This document shows positions 36,814 through 48,691 of a DNA stretch of 64,000 nucleotides, piece by piece. The DNA is from Polytrichum commune (lineage: Eukaryota; Streptophyta; Polytrichopsida; Polytrichales; Polytrichaceae). The notes under the pieces are model-generated. The model was given only the letters and a program-made list of their open reading frames with translations, searched no databases and was not told the DNA's origin. The translations under genes and the position numbers were made by a program. The DNA lies in assembly GCA_950295325.1 (NCBI GenBank), contig OX485809.1, forward strand, positions 9,424,001 to 9,488,000, given 5' to 3'. The first letter of the stretch is position 1, and each line of letters starts with the position of its first letter.

Positions 36814-37275
36814 TTCTTATGTCTGTTCCATCTAAAAGTGTAGCCGTTAACGGCCACTCTTTTTATGATGCCAACTTTTGTGTTCTAGTTTAGGGTGGCC
36901 GTCAGCGGCCACCCTTTGTATGATGTTAATTTCTATTTTCAAGTTTAGGGTACATCTTCTTGGGTTTCAGTCTTCATTTAACAACATAATTTCTTTGAAA
37001 TAAAATCATATATATACATATATTTCTTATGTATGTTCCATCTAAAAGTGTGGCCGTTAACAGCCACCATTTTTATGATGCCAATTTCTGTGTTCTAGTT
37101 TAGGGTGGCCGTCAATGGCCATCCTTTGTATAATGCTAACTTCTATTTTCTAGTTTAGGATACCCCTTCTTGGATTTCAGTCTTCATTTAACAACATAAT
37201 TTCTTTGAAATAAAATCACATATATACATATATTTCTTATGTCTGTTCCATCTAAAAGTGTGGTTGTTAACGGCC
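36618..37275. repeat. Tandem array of about 210-bp units with GGCCGTTAACGGCC palindromes
   Basis: Three units plus a partial begin at 36618, 36840, 37048 and 37259. Each carries two copies of a palindrome of form GTGGCCGTTAACGGCCAC (at 36621, 36674, 36843, 36897, 37052, 37107, 37262); a further copy lies at 37497. Between the palindromes run TTTATGATGCCAACTTCT, TTTCAGTCTTCATTTAACAA and a (TA)n tract (longest at 36787-36812). Confidence 0.9.
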
Positions 37276-37317
37276 ATCCTTGGTTGCATCTCAATTTTAT
37301 TGGTATATAAGTTTATT

Positions 37318-37475
37318 TTTTCATGTATACACTCATTTCCACCCTTAATAAAATTTCATATTCTTTTCTATATATGTATTTTTTTCATCTATACACTCAT
37401 TTCCACCTTTATTAAAATTTTATATTATTTTCTATATATGTATTTTTCTTCATGTATACACTCATTTCCTTCATT
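37318..37475. repeat. Tandem repeat, about 63-bp period
   Basis: TTTTTCAT(G/C)TATACACTCATTTCC recurs at about 37318, 37381 and 37444, separated by AAATTT-ATA and TTTCTATATATGTATTTTT. Confidence 0.8.
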
Positions 37476-37699
37476 TTTTTTCCTCCAACAAGGGTGGCCG
37501 TTAACGGCCATCCATATTGAAATTTCAGATTCTATTCTATATGTGGTTTTCCTTATGTATACTCTCACTTTCATAAATATTTTTGTATATTATTTTAATT
37601 TGCATATGTGATTTCTTTCATATGTATATATTTCTTTTAATTTAGTTTTATCTTTCATATGGATGATATTTTTGTGATTTAGATATGGAAGTTGTACAT

Positions 37700-38270
37700 C
37701 TTTCTGAAGATCAATTGCAATTGCAATTGCATGCATTTTCAAGAAAGAAACTGTCAACACATCTTCCCGTCTTGAACGGTTGAGGTATCAACCAAGGGCA
37801 AAATTAAAATTCAATATTCCACTATGTCGAATGGTTGCATTGTCTATTGTTAGATCTTTTTTGAAAAATAACGTTATAAACTTGGCTGCACATTTTGTTG
37901 CTTGTGGTTATATGAACGGCAACGGGGTTTTTTACGTGGCCTTGGAAAACAATGAGGGGAAAACAATAGATGTTACCGATAATATCATTGAACCATGGAG
38001 TGAAAATTGGGTACGGACAAATGATGCCTTTGAAAAAATATTGCAAACTGATGGGTACCTCGAAGTTTTCTCTTGCAAAATGTTTATGATGTGGGATGGA
38101 AACCACCGTTTGCAAACATGGTTGCCCATTATTAATCGAGATCATATACATGATCATGCTTGACATTATGCTGTTGAAAATATTATTTTGGACGTCAAGG
38201 GAGATATTGCAACCATGTTGGCAGCTTTACATGAAGTGATAATCTATCTTCCAGATGGTATGGATCATGT
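37700..38270 (+). pseudogene. ParB/sulfiredoxin-like domain remnant (element A)
   Basis: An open frame runs from about 37708 to a TGA at 38161 and continues in the same frame (HYAVENIILDVKGDIATMLA, then ALHEV) to about 38265. Features in order: a basic, Arg-rich start; IPLCRMVALSIVRSFL; NLAAHFVACGYMNGNGVFYV, recalling the LA-SI--G segment of ParB-like nucleases; NIIEPWSENWVRTNDAFEKI; and KMFMMWDGNHRLQTWLPI, recalling their DG-HR--A motif. The last motif is the main reason for the call. The TGA at 38161 most simply replaces a Trp codon. In bacteria this domain is often found next to DNA methyltransferases, and element B has a methyltransferase-like stretch at the equivalent side. The assignment is an inference from motif order, without a search. 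No start codon is certain; upstream exons may be lost. Confidence 0.4.
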
Positions 38271-38943
38271 GCCCACTATTTTTTATTTTTTATATTTGAT
38301 TTCCAAGAACTTCAACAATTTAAACCTACTATCCGATTTATATCTACAATTCACTTTTGTTGTTCTTTATGTTTTGCACTTCGTAAATGTCACCCTCATA
38401 ATGGTGTTATGATGTATTCAAATTTTACATTGATGTGTATTATAGTGAGACATTCTAACATGCTACATTTATTTTCAACATGAGTTTGCTTACACATTGT
38501 CTCCAATTACATTATTATTATCTCAACAGTTGAATGTATATTAGTTCATTTTTTATACAAAATTGTTATAGCAACATTCTCATTTGTTGCTCATTTGGAC
38601 TATAGACCCTTACATATAATTCCACAATCATAGGCCCCCAACGGATTTACAAACCATAACCGGGAAAAAATTGAAGGCTCACAGGTTCACACTCACATGC
38701 TCACATACTAGCAACCCCGAGTCATGTACATATTGGTATTTTTCATTGCTCACTACTTGCAATCTAGCATTCATATTGTTTGTCCTCCCCAATCTTCTTA
38801 TTATTGAACCCTAAAAATTTATTTCTTTAGGCCACGGTTATAGGATACTAGGGGTCTTATTACCAAATATTTTGTTTTCTTCACCGCTCACAAATTACCG
38901 CTCACTGCTCACCGCTCACAAGATAGCACTCCCCCCCTAGGGG

Positions 38944-39595
38944 ATAGACTCTTTGTTGGATACCTAGGTACAAACTCCGAGCATATTCGTCTCCCAATAC
39001 CTACCATCAGGGTTGGGGTAAAAATCTACCTCTAAGTTTATTGACTATCCATACTAACTCACGATCAATAAACAAATTTAGAATCTATGACCCTAATTAA
39101 GTGTTATAACATGACCAAAAATAACAATCTCAAGACTCTACATAGGAATGAATGTTTTTTCCCTCCCCGAGGTTAAGAGATGTGAATATGTAGCCACTCG
39201 GATCTTCATTTCTCTCCCAACAAATTTGTAAAGCAGTAGATATTCATTTTTATGCACTCTATGCTTGGGGAGGTCACTTCCTCTTAATTAATTATACACA
39301 TGTGATAATATAGTAAGTAGGGGGGGTGTCTTTACCAACTAGAATGGATTACAAGACATGCTAATTTCCAAATGATGGTAAATTGGTGTGCTCATTGGCA
39401 CCCTATGGGTAGCTATAAATTATTGAACAATTTAATTTATGGTGCCCTATCTTGCTTATATATAATAAAAATTACCCAATTTCCCAAAGTTCTTGAAGTA
39501 TATCATTAACTATGAGCCTTGCAAGTACACTTACAAAACAAGGAAAACAAACAAACTCTAGGGTTCAAGGTTTATGATTTGAAATCATAAGTAAG
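38944..39595. other. Spacer between MULE elements A and B
   Basis: 652 bp of AT-rich DNA without a recognisable gene or repeat. Confidence 0.5.
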
Positions 39596-39929
39596 CCTAG
39601 TGCACATGAAGCTAAAACATGAGGAATGAGTAGTGAATGGTAACACATGAATATTGGCGCCAAATTAGTAAATGTGCACAATTTTAGGATACATATTTTT
39701 AAATTGGTACTTGCATTTTTTTTTCAAAATTTTTAATTTTAAAGTATTTTCATTTTAATTGAACAATAGTGAAGGGAGCTTATTACCATGCACACTTCAT
39801 AAAACTATTAGCCCTTTGTTGATTTTTATTATAACAATCCACACCAATACATGTTGCTCACTGTAATTCTCATACATGCGGTTGAACACAACACTGGAAT
39901 TATTATTTACATAATTTCACAACACCTGC

Positions 39930-41315
39930 AAGTTCAAGTAGCCATAATACCTCGTTGTATGAGTACATTGGAGCATGAGTGAACTTGTCACTATCCTAAT
40001 CCACCTTGTAAAGAAATCTAAACACATAATAAAGATGTCTACAATGCACCCATTTCCTTTTCTTTCCTAAAGATTGAAATGTCATTTTTATGAAGTCAAG
40101 GCTTGTACAATGCGGTATGTGCCAATTTTAATATGGTATGTCATATCTTCCTTGAAGACAATGTTGATTAACACTACATATCCTAGATATAAAATGGCAA
40201 TGACTCCAACCACATAGTAACCGCTCATAAGTCTGGCACTCTCCCATGTGTTTTTGTAATTTGCCATCGGTGTTGCTAGATTGTGACGCACTAGTTTCCA
40301 AACTTGGAAGTTGGATGTGCATATGGGTTTAGTGGTGCACGGAAACCCGTGCAAGGGATTGTGAGTGTCGCAATTGTAAAAAGCCTACGCCGAGGTGGGA
40401 ACCCGGCCTCTTCGAATGCCAATACCACCTGCCTTAAGAGATTGGTACTTATATTCACCAGCCATTGTATTGCATAATACATAAAGGTGATGCACTTATA
40501 AGAATCATATGACCACCTCATGGCCATCAATGGAAATGCAAGAATCCCAACCACTTGGAGAGGCCGATAATGCATTTTACTATGGTAGCTCTAGATGACA
40601 ACCACTATGAACAAATGCCATTATATTTAGTTTCACCTTTGTTCATTGTTTTTGCGTCCTTGTAATCCTTGCATAGTTGCTTGTGCTAAAATTACAAAGA
40701 TGCCTTGATACATTTTTGTGTCACTTTATCCAAGCATTGCCACCAATTCAAGATTTTTTCCCAAAAGAAAGTATAAGCCGCGTCATCTTCAAATGGAATG
40801 TCACAACACGTAATGGTCAGTACCTTATATTACACATGGCATGCAAGGGTGGTCCAATCCTTCAAACATTTGACATGGTCAAACAATATCTATGAATTCT
40901 TTATATCTCCTTCCACTTGTATACGCTTAATAAAATCCATACCACTCCCTACAAGATCTATTAACATTTTCAAGACAAATACTTTGTCTTTGGATTGTCC
41001 TGAGAATTTATTGCCATGAACGTACTTGAAATCCGAATGGTCTTTGAGTTCCACAATATTGTCCATCCTACCTATTTCACTACGAACAAAATGCTTTGAG
41101 CTTGATATAAAGTTGTGACAACTTGGGAAAGCAAGAATACTAAACTTACCTATGACGGACTCCATGAACAAATCTCCTAGGTGATGTCCTTCACCATTTG
41201 ATGGGGATTTGAGGAAATAGTCTTCTAGAAATTGTTTGCTTGTTGTTATTAGTATAGTAGAGCTCTTAGCAGTGGGTGTTTTCATGACCTCATTGGCAAC
41301 GTATTGGTAAGCCAA
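39930..41315 (-). pseudogene. MULE transposase with part of the DDE core (element B)
   Basis: On the minus strand, 41315-40890 is open for 141 codons (LKDHSDFKYVHGNKFSGQSK, DKVFVLKMLIDLVGSGMDFI). It is followed by decayed sequence matching the CDMQSED-like part of MULE cores (TFHLKMTRLILSFGKKS, near 40760-40810). Then VTQKCIKASL, HKQLCKDYKDAKTMN and GLSKWLGFLHF align with element A's HKQLCKDYKDAKTMDDAETK region. The stretch between that point and ISTNLLRQVVLAFEEAGFPP (about 40450) is missing relative to A; that is the part containing the intron. The SWIM remnant at 39990-40110 is disrupted. Many stops show it is dead, but together A and B outline nearly the whole protein. Confidence 0.7.
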
Positions 41316-43368
41316 GTCAAGTAACGCACATCATGTATCATTTGACACATGATGTTAATGACACCAAGATGTATACAAGCCTTTGACATTCTAGAGGATG
41401 TGGAATGAACATATTATGTAGGAGCATAACATAATGCAATACACACTCGTGTGGAACAACATACCTTACAATCTAATCTTGATTTTTGGGGACAATATTT
41501 CTCATAGAAAATAGGACAAGGGTCGATTTAATCCATTTGGTATAATAGTAAACATCTTTATTGTGATACAAGTATTAATAATATTTATTTGTGCACCGCA
41601 GATGATTGGTACCAAAAAAAAATCTTGAAAGAGAATCCAAAATAAATTTAGATATTTGTTATTTTTGTTGTTCATCAAAGGTGTCCTTCACACATTTAAT
41701 CCATACCATCTATGGGACAACTATACGCACTAAGAATGCCCATCGATACTGGGCACAACACAAACAAAACATCACCCTGAAAAGATAGTAGCAAATACTT
41801 GATATCATACATCTAAAATTTCAAAATCAATAGTGGTAAGATCAGATTTAGACCTTCTCCTATACTATGTCAATTTCAATGCATCAATAATATTCAAGCC
41901 CGAAGAGGATTAAGAAGGGTAAAAAGATGGAGATGGAGATCCATGGTGAGCCAATTTTATGTACAACGGACTTTAATGGGTTGTATTAACATCCATAGAA
42001 ACCAAGACTAGAGTGAGAATCCTAGCCCAAGAAAGAAAAGATGAACTTTCAAAAAGATGAACAATAGGACAAACATCATCATCCAAATCGAATAATACAA
42101 GAACATTACTATCACGGTTCTATCTTAACAATGCCACACTAGACACTTTGACAATGGATGTGCTAGACTAGTCTTGTTTGTTAACATAATAGTGGATACC
42201 TCTAGAAATCTTAAGGACTTATAACTATAAATGATCATGAACTTAATATCCAAAATTTCCCATTCATAGTCATATTCTTTTGCAGCAACACTATTTATGA
42301 AATATCACCATCCACATAATGCATATTTTGCTCCATGTAAATGGCTTATATTTGGAGATGGAATCTCAAATTAAGCAAATCCTTCAAGACACTCATATTA
42401 TCATTATCCTCAAGAGGCAAAATAAAAGCTACAAAGGATCTGTAATAGTAAGCATTGAGAAGCAAAAAATAACTTAAGACATATTGGAGTATGTAATTGA
42501 GGCACTATTTATATTGGCAGTATGTGGTAAATTTACTTGAATTAATATGGTTGAACATGGACGTAACATAAGAATAACAACACAAAGAAAATCCAGCCCA
42601 CTACATTATTCCAAAAAGAATATATTATTTACAAAAACTAAACCAAATTAATTATTTTCATGGTAATTATTCTACAAACATGTGCAACAATCCATAATGC
42701 CAAATAAAATGAAAAAAACTTATAAATTTAACACCTATAAATATAATCATTGTCAATCAATAGAATAGAATGGGAAAAAAATCACATAGAAAAGTCGCCG
42801 TGTGGAAGGGTATGGAAAATAATTATAATAGATCTATAAAAAAAGTGAAGGGACATCCGCAAACCAAACCATACCCCTTGAATTTAATTATGAAGTTGTT
42901 AGTTGGGGCTAGGTATGATCAGCCAACTTGTAATTTCTTGTCCTACAAGTTGGGATCTTGGAGCAAAAAATATATGAGATAGATTGTAGATCACTAAAAT
43001 AACAAAAAAATAAATTATTATGTCTAATCATCTTGAAATAAATTTTTGAATCAACATAATAAAATAAGACACAAATAAGATTCATAATATATATGTAGTA
43101 GTATGCATCAAACTTTAAATGAATATGATATGATGTGCATTGTGTAGCGATTCAATTTTAGCATCACAATTAAAAGAGGTAGAACATCAAGAAAATAGTA
43201 CGCAATTGAATGGTAGAGAAAAGATAGGAAAAGAATTGTAATCTACAACAAGGAGAGTTTGAGAACAAACAAATAATATGAAGAAAAAAATTGAAAAAAA
43301 TAAAAAATAAAAAATCCTACACAATATTCCACAAATATTTTGATGATTTAGCATAAACGCAAAGGAAT

Positions 43369-43487
43369 ATGAAGTTTTGTGATTTGGAACAAGAAAATGA
43401 TGATACTAGGATGTCACAAAAAGATGAAAACAACACCAAGAACGAACCTAATGTACATGAAGCCATAAATCAATTCCATAGCGTAAG
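43369..43487 (+). pseudogene. Exon-like segment in element B
   Basis: ATG at 43369 opens a polar, acidic frame (MKFCDLEQENDDTRMSQKDE, then NNTKNEPNVHEAINQFHS) that runs into a consensus donor GTAAGT at 43483. It lies on the same strand as the right-hand gene of element B and could be its 5' exon. No domain is recognised. Confidence 0.3.
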
Positions 43488-45159
43488 TATACACCTTGAA
43501 CTTTTATGTTTCAAAGAAATCAGAGTGATAGAAAATCATAATAATTGTATCTAAGAAGTAAAATAAAAATTATAGATATCCAACTGATATGTTAATGCAA
43601 CAATTAAAGGAGCAGTTGGATGTATTGGAGGCAAAATCAATATTGTAGAGATAAAACATTTAAAATATAGGAATTAAAAATGGAAAATGTTCGTAAGACC
43701 ACAAGGCATATTCACGGCCACACCAATACCCTTGTGCTACAAAACAAAAACAATTATGAGTGCACAAGGCAAATTAGTGGCTCTGCCAATATCCTTGTAT
43801 TACCAAAACAAAAATTTATGAAAGCACTCGGGCCCATCGTCTAAATAGTCATGTCATGCATCAAATTTCATTCATTAAAATTTTATGCATAAGAGGTAGA
43901 AATTTTGAAATGCAGGTTATTATCCCATTGAACATTGAGAGAAGGGAAGATGAGAGGAAGGACACTGTATAAAATTAGTCAAGTAACAAAAGCGATCGTA
44001 GACAAGTGGAGATGTTGCTAATTGATGAAAATGAAACATAGTAGTGTTTGAGATAAATGTTGTTCTTGTTTTTTTTGTTTTTTTAAATAAATTCAATATT
44101 GGTGGATTTATATTTTAGCAAGCGATTTTATTAAATTATGAAACTAACTTGGATGAAGTTTAGATATTTTTAGTATATATTTTTAAATTATATAAATGTA
44201 CTTGGTTTGTTGTGTGATTCTTAAGTATTAATGCTAGTTTATGAGAGATCCTTAAAGTTTTTTGTTTTTGTTGGACTTTACATTTGTAACCCAATGTACA
44301 CCCTCAATATTTTTTTCTTTTTTTCTTTTGTGATGCATCTTCAATTATAATATTTTAAGGATCCAGGAAAATTTAAAATATTGATTTTAAAAATGGAATA
44401 ATTTGGAGCATTGTTTTTATTGTACATCCCATTCATATAAAGTATCTTCAAATGATTTAATTTTTTAGTGTTGAGAATTTGTTAAATTGGCTTATAAGCA
44501 CAATAATTCATTGAATTCTATTATTAAATCAACCTCTTCTCATATAAAAATAAATGCACTTTAAATTGATCATAAGTTTGATTCAGGATCAATGATTGAA
44601 AAGCTTCGGTTTCAATCATCTTCAAAGTCAAAGTTTTTCATTCATTTATGTCGTGTATTTTCAATGCCTTTGGTTTGGTTTTTTTTAATATCAAATATCT
44701 TGAAATTAAAGAAATGATTTATTCACTAGTATAAAATAAAAGTGCAATATTTTACATCTAATTAAGCAACTATCACCTAAAAACTTAAATTATCACTTCA
44801 TAGTTATTAGATTCTTGGAGTGTACATTGTCATTAAAAAAGAGGATTGGGTTTGGGATGGGAATCATTATTTACAATCATGAAAGTCAATTTTCAGTAAG
44901 CTTCATTTTAGAGATTCAAACTGGCACATTTTTGTGGATTGCATTTTGTCAAATTCATCATCAATGATTGTTGTGCGGTTCACTACAATGCGTAATCTAA
45001 ACATGTAATTTTTTCTCCATATATTCTGAATATTTATAATTTATTTTTATGTTGAAATTTTAATTGTAAGCTATGTATTTTATTTTTATGAATTATACTA
45101 ATCTTAGTTTAGAATATGAATTGTTGGCTCAAGTTAAATATCATTATGATTTATGTTAT

Positions 45160-47035
45160 GATGAACCTCAAATGAATTAAAAAATTTCAACATTTTGTGA
45201 CATAAAAAGTGGACCCCAACAAAAAAGGTAAGTGGTTGGAACTTTGAAATTATACTCTTACGTTTTGGATGTCATTGAACTTCTCTAAGATGCTTATTTC
45301 TAATGAGGCTTTTGATCTTTGATAACATAAATCAATTTATTGAAGTCAAGTATAATTTTTTTGTAAACATATGTTTTCTTATTATAAGTTTTCTTAGTAA
45401 TGTTTGGATTTTTATTTTTAGTTTAAATTTTTATCTTTAAATTTTATGCAACAGTTGGCTAAAACAATCCTTGTGTTCTATGATTTCATAATTTATGAAA
45501 TGAGCATCACCTTTAAGATCACCCCAAATAGAGAAAAATCTTTGTCATTTTTTGTTGATTATATTAAGGCTTTGAAGGTTACTTGTTGATAAACTATTTG
45601 TTTCAAAATGTTTAGGTTGAATAATGGTATTATGAAAAACAAGCCTTTTGATAAGCAACCTGATGAACTTCAATCTATATGGCATGTTGTTGACAAGAAC
45701 TCACTTTATTTTTTATGCTTGATGTTCAATATTCATATTTTTTGTTTCATATTTTAGAAGTCTTTTAACTTTGATTTTAATTTCTTAATTTTTACAAATA
45801 CTTTAAGCGTGTGCTACTCTCTCTCAAAGCTTTTGATAGTTTCAAGTATGTTCAAATTCTATGTTCACTCTTGAAATATGCAAACATTGGGTTGAGGTCC
45901 ATTGGTATGAAAGTGGATGGTTTTTGGATTGTTCAAGTGTCTGAACAATCTTAAAACATTATATTGAACTTACATTAGTTGTATTTATGTTATCTAGGTT
46001 GGTGCACATTGCACTTTCCACTTTTAAGATGTTCAAAAATCAACACCAAGAGTTGATTTAGTTTGCAAATATACCGGAGGGGCTTCATATGCCTAGAATC
46101 TTAATATTTTCTTCTTTAATACATTTCTGGAATGCAAAGTCCAATGAATTTCTTCTTGTTCCAATATTATTTTGTATGCAATATCTTCATAACAATGATG
46201 CTTTGACCATGAAGATCCAAAGTGATAAAAGAGTGGTCTTTTATTTTTTAATTATAATTTCAAGGTTGGTCATGAACCTAGGATTTGTGTGAACATACTT
46301 TATTTGGCCAATCTTTGGAATCCAAACAAAATGGTTTGTCTAAAAAAAATTTTTGTTCACATTTTTCCTTAGTTTCATGAATCATTTTTGTTTGTGTGCA
46401 TTATATTATGATTGGTTGTTATTTTACTTATTTTACATTTATTTTGCAGACAATCAAGTTCACATCATTTTTTTTAAATTTTTTTTTGTAATACTTTTAG
46501 ATTCAAATGCATGCCTTTGTCTTTTCAAATGAATATTGATAGAGATCTTTCAAAAAATAGTGTGGATTTGGATGGTGATGTTTTGTACAACTTCACAGTT
46601 ACTACTTCTCAATTGATGAGAGATAATGGTTTCAGACCATAGAGGGGCTCACAAGAAAAACATCCATTGTTTATCCAAGTTCAAATTGATGCTTTGTCAA
46701 TACATAAAGGCATTATCGTAGACCTTATTTCATTCAACGAGACAAATCGATGTTTTTTTTTAATGTTTTTAATGTAACTTCAATACAAAGTTCTAACATG
46801 CACTCATTGATTGTTCTCTTGATAATTTTGCATGTCTTTGACAAGACACTCTATACATGTTTGCCACACTTTGAAGCATCATCTCTTGGCATTAGAAGGT
46901 GACAAAGATTTTTTGATTCCATCTTGAAGCCCTTGATTACACAAGTCTCTTTAGTTATTGGCAAAGACATCGATTTTGAAGATTCATATGTCTCTCCAAT
47001 TCTTAATCTTGAGGTCATTAATCTATTAAGTGAGT
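45160..47035 (+). pseudogene. DNA methyltransferase-like multi-exon remnant (element B)
   Basis: Exon-like runs alternate with AT-rich introns: LAKTILVFYDFIIYEMSITF then KITPNREKSLSFFVDYIKAL (about 45456-45590); LNNGIMKNKPFDKQPDELQS then IWHVVDKNS (45616-45702); SIGMKVDGFWIVQVSEQS (45900-45955); NIDRDLSKNSVDLDGDVLYN and SQEKHPLFIQVQIDALSIHK then GIIVDLISFNETN (46530-46745); and VCHTLKHHLLALEGDKDF then DSILKPLITQ in the next frame (46858-46950). The pair IIVDL-(S)-x-x-E and C--LKHHLLALEGDKD resembles motif I and the following strand of N4/N6-type DNA methyltransferases (VDL-xG-G, then AC---R---G-E-D). I see no clear DPPY-type catalytic motif. Frameshifts and stops make it non-functional. Tentative; its significance comes from the ParB-like partner in element A. 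Confidence 0.3.
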
Positions 47036-47813
47036 AAGTTCAGCTTGTTTATCTTGTTTAAATGCTTCATTAGGTTGATTTCATACTTAAAGCATATTGT
47101 ATATGTATATTATAAAATTATTATGAAGACGTTAATAAATATTAAGATATATGTGTTGTGATGTGGCAATAATGTGACACCACAATGCCGCCTATGTTGG
47201 CGGTCTTTTTTTAAAGATTCAAGATTTCTTGCAAGTCCCCGCATTTTGTTCAACATCCATCACTGCAGTTTTGAATGATGATAAGTTTTTTGTTAGCACA
47301 TGTTCAATTATCATAACGGAAGGTTTCAATATTGATATCATTTGTTTAATATACATTCACTTATGTACTACCTTAAAGATACACATGTTTTGTGTCCAAC
47401 TCTATTTTCTTTGCACTCTCTTTATTTGTGTGGTATTATTGATCTAGTACGATTAGGTATCCTTTGTAATAGATATTGTTTCATTTTTTTACTATAAATG
47501 TCAATGATAATCATTATCTTCACTTCACCTTTGTGCATTCCACTACCAAAGGGCATACAATACCACTATGAAAATTTCTATATGATATACATATACATAT
47601 ATACATGTTTATATTGTTCTATTCTTGTTGTTCATTGCTTACAATCTAGCATTCATGTTGTTTACCCTCGCTACCCTTCTTATTACTAAACCTTAAAATT
47701 GATATTATTCATGCCAAAAAACCACAATTATAGGATACTAATGGGCCTATTACCAAATATTTGGCCTTCCTCACAACTCACAAGTTATCACTCATCGCTC
47801 ACCACCTAGTGCA

Positions 47814-48691
47814 AAGCAACATAATAGTGCATTAACAACAAATGTGAATTACATGTACATGTCATAAACAAAACAAGACAAGACAAGAGTAAAAGTTGTG
47901 TTCATTAACACATTTTAGAGGGTTTCAATAGTATGGCATACTTAGAGATCTTGACGTCATGCTTTCAAGGCTAACCAAATGTGTCTAAAAGTCACAATTG
48001 CAAAATTCCCACATTCCCTGACACAAATCCCTCCCCATGCACACCAAAATCTAGAAATGTCGATTTCAATCCAGATTGGAAGAAAAACTAATGTGATACC
48101 GTACCACCATAGCTAGCTCGTGCACCTCAAAACGAATATTTCTTTATTTATTGAAAAATAAGGTTCGTCAACGAAAAATATAATTTATGCAATTTCGTCA
48201 ATCCTATGATTTTTAAAAGATTAATTCGTATTTTCGTTGAGGTCCAATAGTTGTGCAAGTAGGTTGTTGTTTTTTTCATTCATTTGTGGCAGCTTCTTGG
48301 CCTTAGACCTAAGTATCCACCTTAACTTTAATTAGAGCGGCTCTTGTTCGTCTTTGCACAATGTATGTGTTAGGTCTTTTGTATGTATTTGCACTTTGAT
48401 ATGTGTGAGAAGAGTGTTAGAAATGACACCAAAACAACGACATGTTGATTTTTCTTTTATCCCTATTAGCAAGGAAGAGAGGGAGATGGATATAGAGAGA
48501 AACTTCTAACCCAAGAACACCAACTGACGCAACAAGCATTCAAACTAGAACAACACTTGAAATCAATGCCACCAGCTTCTCAACCAAAGGAAACAAGCAA
48601 ATAAGGTTACACAATAAACACCTCAAACTGTAACAAGATTGATGTGTACGAACAATATTCGTTTGTTCCCCCAACCCGCATATTTTCATAC
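47814..48691. other. Intergenic DNA
   Basis: AT-rich, no gene or structured repeat seen. Confidence 0.5.

Larger units (their letters stand above)
33474..38943. mobile_element. MULE-like element A
   Basis: An 11-bp direct repeat CCCCCTAGGGG flanks the element (33474-33484 and 38933-38943), which fits the 9-11-bp duplication of Mutator-like elements; being palindromic, it could also be part of the ends. Inside, the ends are inverted: AGAGGGAAGCTATCTTATGA at the left, and GGAGTGCTATCTTGTGAGC on the opposite strand at the right. Both ends continue into arrays of TGAGCGG-type units. The left half holds a minus-strand SWIM-type transposase remnant, the middle a palindrome-bearing tandem array, and the right a plus-strand ParB-like remnant. 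Its ends match those of element B at 39.6-47.8 kb, so the two are members of one family. Confidence 0.8.
39596..47813. mobile_element. MULE-like element B
   Basis: An exact 9-bp direct repeat CCTAGTGCA flanks an 8200-bp element (39596-39604 and 47805-47813), as expected for a Mutator-like insertion. The left end (AAGCTAAAACATGAGGAATG then AGTAGTGAATGGTAACACATG) matches the left end of element A. The right end (CAATCTAGCATTCATGTTGT, ATAGGATACTAATGG, TACCAAATATTTGGCC, then CTCATCGCTCACCACC) matches the right end of A. The minus-strand transposase remnant is at 39.9-41.3 kb and a plus-strand multi-exon remnant is at 43.4-47.0 kb. B is longer than A mainly because it keeps the right-hand gene. 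Confidence 0.82.

Noticed and set aside
36618-37275. CRISPR array
   Set aside because: The spaced palindromes superficially resemble repeats, but units are 210 bp, spacers are homologous to each other and the context is a plant transposon.
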